Below are positions 17,130 through 25,421 of a stretch of 39,623 nucleotides of DNA, one piece after another. Source of the stretch: Candidatus Methanophagales archaeon (lineage in GTDB: Archaea; Halobacteriota; Syntropharchaeia; Alkanophagales; Methanospirareceae); NCBI GenBank assembly GCA_029241965.1, contig JAPWVK010000113.1, positions 1 to 39,623 of the forward strand. The letters run 5' to 3'. Position numbers and translations under genes: made by a program. The notes under the pieces are model-generated. The model had not been told where the DNA came from and ran no database searches. It was given only the letters and a program-made list of their open reading frames with translations. Positions within the stretch are counted from its first letter, which is position 1, and every line of letters begins with the position of its first letter.

Positions 17130-18158
17130 TTAAATAGCATCCCAAGTTATCCATTCATCTTCTTTTATATCTTTTTTCGCCTCTCTTCCAACAATAATGT
17201 CAATAAACTTTGGCTTTATTCCATATCCCGGTCTTTTAATTATTAACATATCCCTTGTTATTTTTGACCCTTTCGGAATATCTACTCTTGCATGAATACT
17301 CCGCCTCGCCTTTATATACATCTCTTCGCTCTCTAAATCAGATTTTTCTTTTATTCCGCTACCCCTTGCCTTTTCTACATCTCTAATACCGTTCACCATC
17401 TCTTTTAATTCATCTGGCTCAATAGCAAAAGAATGGTCTGGACCGGGTAGAGTTCTATCTAATGTAAAATGCTTTTCAATTACACAAGTACCCATTGCAA
17501 CCGCTGCTATTGGAATATGGATTCCTAAGGTATGGTCAGAAAATCCAGCAGGAACTTTAAAAGCTGTTCTCATCGTCTCTATTACTTTCAAATTAACAAC
17601 CTCAACCGGCGTTGGATATAACGAATTGCAGTGCAACAAAATAATATCCTCATTCCCTACTGATTTTATCGCATTTACTGCATCTTCTATCTCGCCTAAA
17701 TTAGCCATACCCGTTGAAATAATCATCGGTTTCCCTTTCTCGGCTGCATATTTAAGCAATTCTAAATCAGTAATTTCAAAAGAAGCGATCTTAAATGCTG
17801 GAACATGTTTATCTAGGATGTCAACAGCATCGAAATCAAAAGCAGAAGCTAAAAAATCTATATTTTTCCCTTTGCAATATCTTGCAAGTTCTTTTAGCCA
17901 TTCTCTTGGTGTTTCAATGTTTTTGATTAGTTCATAGACATTCTGCCCTTTTAAATAACTGAACTCTGGCGTGTATTTTGAATATAAATTCTCTGCTTGG
18001 TATATTTGAAATTTTACTGCATCTGCTTTTGCCTCAGTTGCAACGTCAATCATTTTTTTCGCTTGTTCTAAACTGCCATTATGATTTGAGCCCGCTTCTG
18101 CTATGATAAAGCAGGGCTCTCCTTCTCCTATTAGCCTATCACCAATTCTAACCTTCAT
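17130..18158 (-). CDS. neuB: N-acetylneuraminate/legionaminate/pseudaminate synthase family (NeuB + SAF domain)
   Basis: PCFIIAEAGSNHNGSLEQAKKMIDVATEAKADAVKFQ, GFSDHTLGIHIPIAAVAMG, VIEKHFTLDRTLPGPDHSFA, C-terminal SAF-like domain. Confidence 0.92.
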   Translation of the reverse strand: MKVRIGDRLIGEGEPCFIIAEAGSNHNGSLEQAKKMIDVATEAKADAVKFQIYQAENLYSKYTPEFSYLKGQNVYELIKNIETPREWLKELARYCKGKNIDFLASAFDFDAVDILDKHVPAFKIASFEITDLELLKYAAEKGKPMIISTGMANLGEIEDAVNAIKSVGNEDIILLHCNSLYPTPVEVVNLKVIETMRTAFKVPAGFSDHTLGIHIPIAAVAMGTCVIEKHFTLDRTLPGPDHSFAIEPDELKEMVNGIRDVEKARGSGIKEKSDLESEEMYIKARRSIHARVDIPKGSKITRDMLIIKRPGYGIKPKFIDIIVGREAKKDIKEDEWITWDAI

Positions 18159-18418
18159 GCTTCCTGATACCTCAAGCTTTCAATCTCTACTTCTCCCGCT
18201 GCGATTGGGTGCGCTAATAATTTACCGTTGTGGAAGGCTCTCATAACCCCATCAATCTTTCTTGAAATCTTAGGAGTGAAATAAGCCTCACCGCAATTCT
18301 CACAAACATAAGCGGGCACATCTTTGATTGAGATCACTTCATCTCCTACTTTTGCAACAAACTCCGTTTTCCCCTCATACAATTTCCCTTTACAAAAACT
18401 GCATCTATCTGGTTTCAT
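18155..18418 (-). CDS. YgiT/MqsA-type zinc-finger protein (antitoxin-like)
   Basis: CSFCKGKLYEGKTEF...VPAYVCENCGEAYF (two CxxC). Confidence 0.75.
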   Translation of the reverse strand: MKPDRCSFCKGKLYEGKTEFVAKVGDEVISIKDVPAYVCENCGEAYFTPKISRKIDGVMRAFHNGKLLAHPIAAGEVEIESLRYQEA

Positions 18419-18421
18419 CTT

Positions 18422-18962
18422 TCACCTCCTTCTTATTCTATATTTTATCCATTTATCTTCTTCTGGTTTATAACCTGAGTTTCAGCGTTGTATAGGCTAC
18501 AACCTAAAAGAACTCATCAGTTCAGTGGCCGTTACAAAAATAAAGGCTTGTCCGTTTTATTCTTGTTTTCGCTATGTAGCCCATATATAGGCTATATAGA
18601 TATATGGCTTTCGGCTGATTATAGTGGCTTAATGTTCCATAGATCGCAACTCATCAGAGAAAAAAAATATTGTAGCCTATAAAACTCGTAATGTCAGGTT
18701 ATAAACTGTTACTATCCTTATATGGTCTTCACACTCTGCGGCAACAACATGATGTGGAAAGGTCCCCCTGAAACCCAATATTAAGGCTGATGGACATGGC
18801 TCATCATCTGGATACTCTGCTATTATTTCCCCCTTTCGCTATAATCGCCTTAATATCATCCGTCGAAATGTTCCTCTGGAACATCCTAACCCTTGCATGA
18901 TTCGAAATAACAAACCTATCCTCTTCAACGAATCTTTTTATATGTCCAAGATCAAGTTTCAT
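18422..18962 (-). pseudogene. DUF4258 toxin-like gene disrupted by a MITE-like insertion and a frameshift
   Basis: Pieced reading: MKLDLGHIKRFVEEDRFVISNHARVRMFQRNISTDDIKAIIAKG / EIIAEYPDDEPCPSALILGFRGTFPHHVVAAECEDHIRIVTVY // KPEEDKWIKYRIRRR*. Frameshift at the C5 tract 18829-18833; insertion 18474-18698. Confidence 0.85.
18474..18698. mobile_element. 225-bp MITE-like non-autonomous element with TIRs and 6-bp TTATAA target duplication
   Basis: TIRs CCTGAGTTTCAGCGTTGTATAGGCTACAA / CCTGACATTACGAGTTTTATAGGCTACAA (23/29); TTATAA at 18468-18473 and 18699-18704; excision plus one TSD gives GTAACAGTTTATAAACCAG, restoring VTVYKPEED. Confidence 0.85.
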
Positions 18963-19194
18963 TTGCATAAGTGTTTACCCCTTTAAAATAACTGAATTCG
19001 GGCGTGTATTTTGAATATAATTCTTCAGCCTTAAAAATCTGAAATTTTACAGCGTCCACTCCAGCTTCAGCAGCAACGTCTATCAATTTCTTCGCCTGCT
19101 CTAAGCTACCGTTATGATTCGAGCCCGTTTCCGCTATGATGAAACATGGTTCTTCTTCACCTATGTGTTTACCGCCCACTCTTATTTTTCTCAT
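18952..19194 (-). pseudogene. neuB 5'-end fragment (~75 codons)
   Basis: MRKIRVGGKHIGEEEPCFIIAETGSNHNGSLEQAKKLIDVAAEAGVDAVKFQIFKAEELYSKYTPEFSYFKGVNTY then terminates. Confidence 0.9.
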
Positions 19195-20741
19195 TATACT
19201 CTCTCTTCCCGTACCTCCTCAAGAGTATTATCCAATACCTCTACACCGTTAGATTTAGCGAATTTCAATGCTGCTGGAGTAAGTCCTGATTTGGAGATGA
19301 ATATTAATCTCTTCTTTTCGGTTGAGAATTCCGATTGCTCTATCTTCTCCAGGAAATTTTTCATAGCTCTAAGGTCGGCAGGCTTATTCTTCCATTTTAA
19401 CTCAAGAATAGTGACATAATTATCATCAATGCCGACACCATCAAATTCTATGCCTTTGTCAAGGTATGGCTTAAATTCTATCCTAAGTTTTTCCCTTAAT
19501 CTCTCTCTTACTTCCGACTCCTTTGCCTTTCCCAATTCCGTCTTTGCTTTCAGATATTTCCTCTCCAGAATCTTAAGATAAATTTCCACCGGCTTATCTC
19601 TTGGACTCTCTCCGAGTTCGGCGGTTTTCCTCAAATCTAGCCACATTTTAAATACCTTATCCTCGATGTAATATCTATCTTCAATTCTCTGGAGGATATC
19701 CAGCCTTTCTAATTCAGAAGTGTAGAGCCTTGCCTCTCCTTGTGAAACCTTTATCCTCTTTGCAATCTTCGATTGTGTAAGACCATCCTCTTTGAGAAGC
19801 GTGTTCAGTATGCCTATCAAAGGAGCTTTATATTTCGCCAATGAAAGAACTGTATTGAGCAAATAGCTACAGTGCTTGTATATTCCTCCTTCTGGATATA
19901 GAGTTTCTATAAGAAAAGCTCTCTTTATCGTTGTCTGATTAACCGACAATTCATATATTCTATGAATGAGTTTGGTTCTCTTTGCAATAGAAATGATATA
20001 GAATGGATGCCCTCCGGTGAGTTGATGTGTAAGTCTTTTTGATTCTTCACCACATTCTATGACTTTCGATATTAATTCGTAAGCACTCTCTCTTTCAAAA
20101 TAATCCAGTTTCAATTCTTTAAATTGGTTGTATAAAGGACTTTCTCCATTCGCTATCATGTCCCTCATTATGTGAGGGAAAGAGCCGGAGATAACAAATA
20201 GTATGTTTTCATCATTTATGTATTCTCTAAAGATGCCCAGGATATTCCTCAACTCCCTGTAATTCTTAAGTTTTAGAATCTCCTGAAATTCGTCCATAAA
20301 TACTACTATCTTTTCTTCCTTTCCCAGCACTCTCAAATATTCAAATGCCAATTTTATTACTGCCGTCTTTGATGATTCCCCCTTCTCTAACTCTCGTAAT
20401 AGCTTTTTCACTACTTCTCCCCCAGGTAAAGCCACGAGGTCATATATCTCTAACTCCTTATCAAAGAACCATTTCGCAGATTCAAGTATGAAACTCTGTG
20501 AAAGTTCTATTGGCACTGAGAACAGAAATTCAAAATTTAGATAGATAGACTTTATTTCTTTATGCCTCTTCACGAATTCCCTTATCAGTATCGTCTTTCC
20601 TATTCTCCTCAGTCCGAAGATGCACACATTCTCCTTTATTCCGTTTAGAAATTCTTCTAAGTAGAACTCCAGTGTTTCTAATTCCTTTTCCCGGTTCGTA
20701 AACAAAATCTCCTCGCTCTCAGGATAAAAATTTTCGTTCAT
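19194..20741 (-). CDS. Archaeal ATPase with C-terminal nuclease-like (DUF234/PD-(D/E)xK-like) domain
   Basis: FGLRRIGKTILIREFVKRH (Walker A), VVFMDEFQEI (Walker B), wHTH, C-terminal IEFDGVGIDDNYVTILELKWKNK. Confidence 0.85.
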   Translation of the reverse strand: MNENFYPESEEILFTNREKELETLEFYLEEFLNGIKENVCIFGLRRIGKTILIREFVKRHKEIKSIYLNFEFLFSVPIELSQSFILESAKWFFDKELEIYDLVALPGGEVVKKLLRELEKGESSKTAVIKLAFEYLRVLGKEEKIVVFMDEFQEILKLKNYRELRNILGIFREYINDENILFVISGSFPHIMRDMIANGESPLYNQFKELKLDYFERESAYELISKVIECGEESKRLTHQLTGGHPFYIISIAKRTKLIHRIYELSVNQTTIKRAFLIETLYPEGGIYKHCSYLLNTVLSLAKYKAPLIGILNTLLKEDGLTQSKIAKRIKVSQGEARLYTSELERLDILQRIEDRYYIEDKVFKMWLDLRKTAELGESPRDKPVEIYLKILERKYLKAKTELGKAKESEVRERLREKLRIEFKPYLDKGIEFDGVGIDDNYVTILELKWKNKPADLRAMKNFLEKIEQSEFSTEKKRLIFISKSGLTPAALKFAKSNGVEVLDNTLEEVREERV

Positions 20742-20754
20742 TTTTTTGTTTGTA

Positions 20755-20786
20755 ATATATATTTGTATTAATATATATTTGTATTA
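20755..20786. repeat. Perfect 16-bp tandem duplication in AT-rich leader
   Basis: atatatatttgtatta x2 immediately upstream of the ATPase start (20741, minus strand). Confidence 0.85.
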
Positions 20787-20789
20787 ATA

Positions 20790-21058
20790 AAAGGTTCGTT
20801 ACCTTTTCCTCTTTGAAAGTTTGTAACTTCATTGCACCGCTCCCGCTTCTTTCGCAGCGTTTACCCATTTTAGCCATTTCTACGGAGCCATTATGATTCA
20901 CGAATAATGAATCCAGAATCATTTCTTACACTTCTTACAACCTTTGTAGATTTGTTATTTTTATGATGTCAAAAGCCCTTTAAAGTCCGCTTCTGCTATA
21001 TATATAACAAGGCTCTCCATCACCCACAAATCTATCCTCCATTTTTACTCTTCTCATA
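20790..21058 (-). pseudogene. Degraded neuB 5'-end fragment
   Basis: MRRVKMEDRFVGDGEPCYI... (from 21058), an unrelated stretch with stops, then NHNGSVEMAK...KLQTFKEEKV with frameshifts. Confidence 0.75.
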
Positions 21059-21731
21059 TTATCCCCCTCTTCATTAGGAATTCAGCAATCTCAAAGTCAA
21101 TAATGTCATCAATGTCTATAGATTCTTTTTTATTCATTTTCAAAAAGCCAATCTTTCCACCCACCAAAGTATTCTTTTCCATTAAAATCTCTCTCTTGCA
21201 TATGTAAATTGCTCCGCTCTCCTTAAATAAAGGCTTAGTGAACTGTCTGTTTTTCAGAGTTTTTGGATATAATCTTTCGTAACCATTATTTGTTTCGATC
21301 CAGTAATGTCCCCTATCTTCCATGACGCCTAAAACAGAATCGAAATTCCCTTCCTTTAGCATTTTTATACCCTCTGATATTCTCTTAGGTTTTACTAAAG
21401 GAGAAGTTGCGTACAGTAGAACAACTATGTCGGGTTTGTAATTTTCTTCTTCCTCTAAATACTTTACCGCATGCTGTAAAACAGGCAAAGTTGGCGTCGC
21501 ATCTCTAGCAAGTTCTTTCGGCCTGATGAAAGGAACCTCTGCACCATACTTCTTTGCTATCTCTGCTATTTCTTTATCTTCAGTGGATACTATAACTCTG
21601 TCCAGTTTTCCCACCTTAAGAGCGTTTTCTATGACGTAGGATATAAGAGACTTTCTATCTAGCTCTTTAATATTCTTTCTGGGAATCCCTTTTGATCCAC
21701 CTCTTGCGGGTATTATTGCAACTGTATTCAT
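21054..21731 (-). CDS. neuA: CMP-N-acylneuraminate cytidylyltransferase
   Basis: AIIPARGGSKGIPRKNIKELDRKSLISYVI, LLYATSPLVKPKRI, ESGAIYICKRE, IDIDDIIDFEIAE. Confidence 0.9.
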   Translation of the reverse strand: MNTVAIIPARGGSKGIPRKNIKELDRKSLISYVIENALKVGKLDRVIVSTEDKEIAEIAKKYGAEVPFIRPKELARDATPTLPVLQHAVKYLEEEENYKPDIVVLLYATSPLVKPKRISEGIKMLKEGNFDSVLGVMEDRGHYWIETNNGYERLYPKTLKNRQFTKPLFKESGAIYICKREILMEKNTLVGGKIGFLKMNKKESIDIDDIIDFEIAEFLMKRGII

Positions 21732-21736
21732 CTGAC

Positions 21737-22366
21737 TTACCTACGAATTTTAATCTTTTTTAGTAAAAAGGCTTGATCAATAAGTTTTTTGTCTTCTAGG
21801 TAGTGATACTTTCTCTCTTTAACCAGTTTCAAATCGCGGAATCTATCCAAAAATAACTTTGAAAAGTCTGTTTTCCACAACAGGTTATCCTTTCCCCTGT
21901 AATTGACCATTTGATAACCATGTGAAGTATAATTTTCAAATCCCCCGATATATGAGCTTGTGCACCGGTATATTTTATCTAAAACTTTTTCAATGTCGTC
22001 TGGCGAAATATGTATCAATAATCCAGAAGTAAAAACTACATCAAAAAAAATATCTTTATACGGAATGTAAAACGCTGAGCCTTTTACAATATTGATACCA
22101 CTTGCTCTCTTTCTTGCAATTTCAACTGCATAATCTTGCAATTCGATTCCCCACAAATTAGCATATCCCAGTTTTTTCAACAAGAGTAACTGATCGCCAA
22201 CATTACATCCTACTTCCACTACCCTTTTAGGTTTGATATTATAGAGCTCTATTAATAATAGAGGAATGTCTTTGTTGTTAGCCTTTAAAGCTTCTTTATT
22301 TCGTTCATACCAGTTGTCTCCCTCAAACTCTAAAAATATTTTATCTTGGTTGTTCATTTTCAACAC
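21737..22366 (-). CDS. SAM methyltransferase, pseudaminic-acid-biosynthesis-associated methylase-like
   Basis: VVEVGCNVGDQLLLLKKLGYANLWGIELQDYAVEIAR; FTSGLLIHISPDDI. Confidence 0.75.
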   Translation of the reverse strand: MLKMNNQDKIFLEFEGDNWYERNKEALKANNKDIPLLLIELYNIKPKRVVEVGCNVGDQLLLLKKLGYANLWGIELQDYAVEIARKRASGINIVKGSAFYIPYKDIFFDVVFTSGLLIHISPDDIEKVLDKIYRCTSSYIGGFENYTSHGYQMVNYRGKDNLLWKTDFSKLFLDRFRDLKLVKERKYHYLEDKKLIDQAFLLKKIKIRR

Positions 22367-22369
22367 CTC

Positions 22370-23686
22370 TTAGGTTAATCTTTTAAACCCTTCGTGCGCA
22401 ACTGGACCTTTAAGCAAATCGTGCACATTATGTTTTTCAATTGCTTTTTTGATTATTCCAAACACGCCATTCACATTCGCCAAATACTCCTCAACATGCT
22501 CTTCATTATGACTATATGACACATATACACTTTTCGACGCTAAAAATCCACGATTTAGCATTTCCTGGGTAAACAATGTCTGCAATGCCTGATTTTCTTT
22601 ATAATCAAATGCAAAATGTGGCAGCGGTGCAATACCATCTGTATGTATTTTCAGGTTATGTTCTTTCCCAAGTCTTTTCCATCCATCACTTATCAAATCT
22701 CCAATTCTACATAGATGGGATGGAACATTATTATCCAGCATTTTATTTATAGTGGATATGGCTGCAACCGGACCTATTCTATCAGTCCAATATGTACTGC
22801 TGATAAAAGTGCTCTGTGCTACATCCATGATCGCTTCTTTTCCGATAATCGCAGCCATTGGATAGCCATTACTCATTGCTTTTCCAAAAACAGCGATATC
22901 TGGATGGACGCCATACAACTCGTGAACTCCACCAGCCCTCAATCTCCACCCCGATGTAATCTCATCAAATATCAATACAGCCCCAATATCATCTGCTATA
23001 TCTCTACAATTCTTTAAGAAATTGTTTTCTGGCTCATGGTCTCTTATCGGCTCCATCACAATTATTCCTATATCCTCACACTTCACAATTTCTTCAAGTT
23101 CGTCTATTCGATTGTAATTGAAAGGTATTGCGGTTCCTTTCAAACCTCTTGGAACTCCAAGTGGCTCCAACCCGGGAAGCAAATGCCCATCCAAATTCTT
23201 ATCATCTGCTAAATTCGCTGAGAGATACCAATCATGCCACCCATGGTACCCACAAAAAGCAATGGTATCCTTTCTCGTATATGCACGAGCGATTCTTACT
23301 GCTACCGCTACTGCCTCCCCTCCGGTTCTTGTATATCGTACCATATCTGCCCATCGGTGAAGATTTAGTAGTAATTCTGCCAGTTCAACTTCTTCCGGGC
23401 AGTTTAGTGTAGCAAATGTTCCCCCATCAATTGCTTTTTTGACTGCGTCATCTATATCATCATCGGCATATCCTAATACGCAGGTTCCAATTCCCATAAG
23501 CGACATATCAATAAAGTTATTACCATCCAAATCCCAAATTTCGACTCCTTTTGCCTTTTTATAATAAGATGGCCACTGCTCTGGCAAGAACTGCTCGCTT
23601 CGTTTTGACAACAACTGCGACCCACCAGGGATAATTTTTTTTGCTTTATTCCACAATTTAACACCCGCTTTTGTTTTCATAATCAA
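22370..23686 (-). CDS. Class III aminotransferase, glutamate-1-semialdehyde aminomutase-like
   Basis: RTGGEAVAVAVRIARAYTRKD, FCGYHGWHDWYLSAN, LIFDEITSGWR, FGKAMSNGYPMAAI. Confidence 0.87.
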   Translation of the reverse strand: MIMKTKAGVKLWNKAKKIIPGGSQLLSKRSEQFLPEQWPSYYKKAKGVEIWDLDGNNFIDMSLMGIGTCVLGYADDDIDDAVKKAIDGGTFATLNCPEEVELAELLLNLHRWADMVRYTRTGGEAVAVAVRIARAYTRKDTIAFCGYHGWHDWYLSANLADDKNLDGHLLPGLEPLGVPRGLKGTAIPFNYNRIDELEEIVKCEDIGIIVMEPIRDHEPENNFLKNCRDIADDIGAVLIFDEITSGWRLRAGGVHELYGVHPDIAVFGKAMSNGYPMAAIIGKEAIMDVAQSTFISSTYWTDRIGPVAAISTINKMLDNNVPSHLCRIGDLISDGWKRLGKEHNLKIHTDGIAPLPHFAFDYKENQALQTLFTQEMLNRGFLASKSVYVSYSHNEEHVEEYLANVNGVFGIIKKAIEKHNVHDLLKGPVAHEGFKRLT

Positions 23687-24447
23687 TCGCCTCGTTGCTT
23701 TAAGATTATCTCATCTTCTTTTAACGACTTTAAATAACCTTCATTAATTTCTATATGCTGGTTTATTTTCAGTAGTTCTTGATGTTTTCTCAAATAGTTA
23801 ATTACATCATCAATGTAAAACATTTCTCTTCCAATACCTTCATAAATTCTCTTTATAAACTCATAATCCTCGGGATGATCAAGCGAGCATCGATATAATA
23901 GATATTTTTTATTTGAAAAGACATTCTTCTTTCTGAATTTTTCATTCTTCCTAATATAGGGGGTTACGTGCTCTCTCTCAGATGTTAATTTTGCATTTTT
24001 CCAGGCGTCCTCTAATGCAGTAAAGGAAAAAATCTCAACATCAAATCCATCTGGAAAAGAATATTCAATAGTATTACATGCATAATCACAATCTCCACCT
24101 AAGTATTCTTTGATGACCTTATCTATAACATTTGGATCATGTAAAGGACAATCAGCAGTTATCCTCACGGTGTCTTTTATATTATATTCTTTAGCGCATT
24201 GATAATACCTATCTAAAACATCTTTTTCGCTTCCTCTAAAAACTAAGACACCATTACTCTTGCAAAATTCTACGAGAATGTCGTCCTCTGAATTTACAGT
24301 TGTCGCAACAATCAATCCGTCAATTAGTCTTGCCTTTGATACTCTATTTACAACATGCCATAATACTGGTTTTCCTAATATATTCAGCATGACCTTTCCC
24401 GGTAGTCTTGTCGAACCCATTCTTGCTTGTATTATTGCTGTTGGCAT
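23683..24447 (-). CDS. SpsF/PseF-like cytidylyltransferase family protein
   Basis: AIIQARMGSTRLPGKVMLNILGKPVLWHVVNRV; RITADCPLHDPNVID. Confidence 0.85.
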   Translation of the reverse strand: MPTAIIQARMGSTRLPGKVMLNILGKPVLWHVVNRVSKARLIDGLIVATTVNSEDDILVEFCKSNGVLVFRGSEKDVLDRYYQCAKEYNIKDTVRITADCPLHDPNVIDKVIKEYLGGDCDYACNTIEYSFPDGFDVEIFSFTALEDAWKNAKLTSEREHVTPYIRKNEKFRKKNVFSNKKYLLYRCSLDHPEDYEFIKRIYEGIGREMFYIDDVINYLRKHQELLKINQHIEINEGYLKSLKEDEIILKQRGD

Positions 24448-24449
24448 AC

Positions 24450-25421
24450 TTAATCACCCATTTCTTTCATTTTTATAACTACTTCTAAAGTATCTTTCGC
24501 AGTATAAATGTTACTCAAAGGTTCAATTCTATTCTCAACGCAACTTAAAAAATGTTTCAACTCCTCTAAATACGAATTGTTTTGGTCTATTTCATATTTT
24601 TTCATTATTAACTCCTTAGAGTCAACATCATAAAATTCGAGAATATTATCTTTAAATATCCATTTGATGCTCCCTTTTTCACCTACAACCTTACAATATC
24701 GACTATATCCTCTCTCAATCATATTTAAATGGATACTGGCTATGATGCCATTTTCAAATCCAAAAATTGCCTCTGCAACATCTTCAACGTTTATCTCTAA
24801 ATCACTAACTTTGTCATGGATTGTTTTAACTTCTTTGACTTTATTATTAGCAAGCCACAGAACATAATCTATCTCATGAGAGCCATCTAATATTATTCCC
24901 CCACCCAATTCTTTAATTGCTGTATAACTTTTACGATAATCCTGCCAGGGCTTCCAATCTGGTAAGTATTGACCAACCTCCGCTCTAATGTAATAAATTT
25001 TTCCTAATATTCCCTCCTCTATATACGATTTTAATTTTCTCATGCCGAAATTGAATCTTTGATTATATCCCACCATTATTATTAAGTTACTGTCCTCCTT
25101 TGCGTTTATCAGTTCATCTACATGCTCTAAGTTGTGACTCAAAGGTTTTTCTATAAATAAATCCAACCTTTTCTTTGCTAATTCTAACGCCATAGGAATG
25201 TGATAGATTGGTGGCGTTAGTATAAAAGCAACATCATAACCTTTAGATGATAAGGCACCTTTAAAATCATTAAAAGTTTCTTTTATCTCAAAGTTCTTCT
25301 TAACATAGCCTAAATTAGCATCACTTATATCTACTACATCTATATCCTCGTAACCTAAATTGTTTAAATTGTTTATATGCCTTCTTCCGATAGATCCCGC
25401 ACCGATTACTAATATCTCCAT
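24450..25421 (-). CDS. Gfo/Idh/MocA family oxidoreductase
   Basis: EILVIGAGSIGRRHINNLNNLGYEDI; DLFIEKPLSHN; GGGIILDGSHEIDYVLWL. Confidence 0.9.
   Translation of the reverse strand: MEILVIGAGSIGRRHINNLNNLGYEDIDVVDISDANLGYVKKNFEIKETFNDFKGALSSKGYDVAFILTPPIYHIPMALELAKKRLDLFIEKPLSHNLEHVDELINAKEDSNLIIMVGYNQRFNFGMRKLKSYIEEGILGKIYYIRAEVGQYLPDWKPWQDYRKSYTAIKELGGGIILDGSHEIDYVLWLANNKVKEVKTIHDKVSDLEINVEDVAEAIFGFENGIIASIHLNMIERGYSRYCKVVGEKGSIKWIFKDNILEFYDVDSKELIMKKYEIDQNNSYLEELKHFLSCVENRIEPLSNIYTAKDTLEVVIKMKEMGD

Noticed and set aside
18488-18682. 64-aa plus-strand ORF inside the MITE-like element
   Set aside because: No recognisable domain; lies between the TIRs and is antisense to the disrupted gene, probably a chance ORF.
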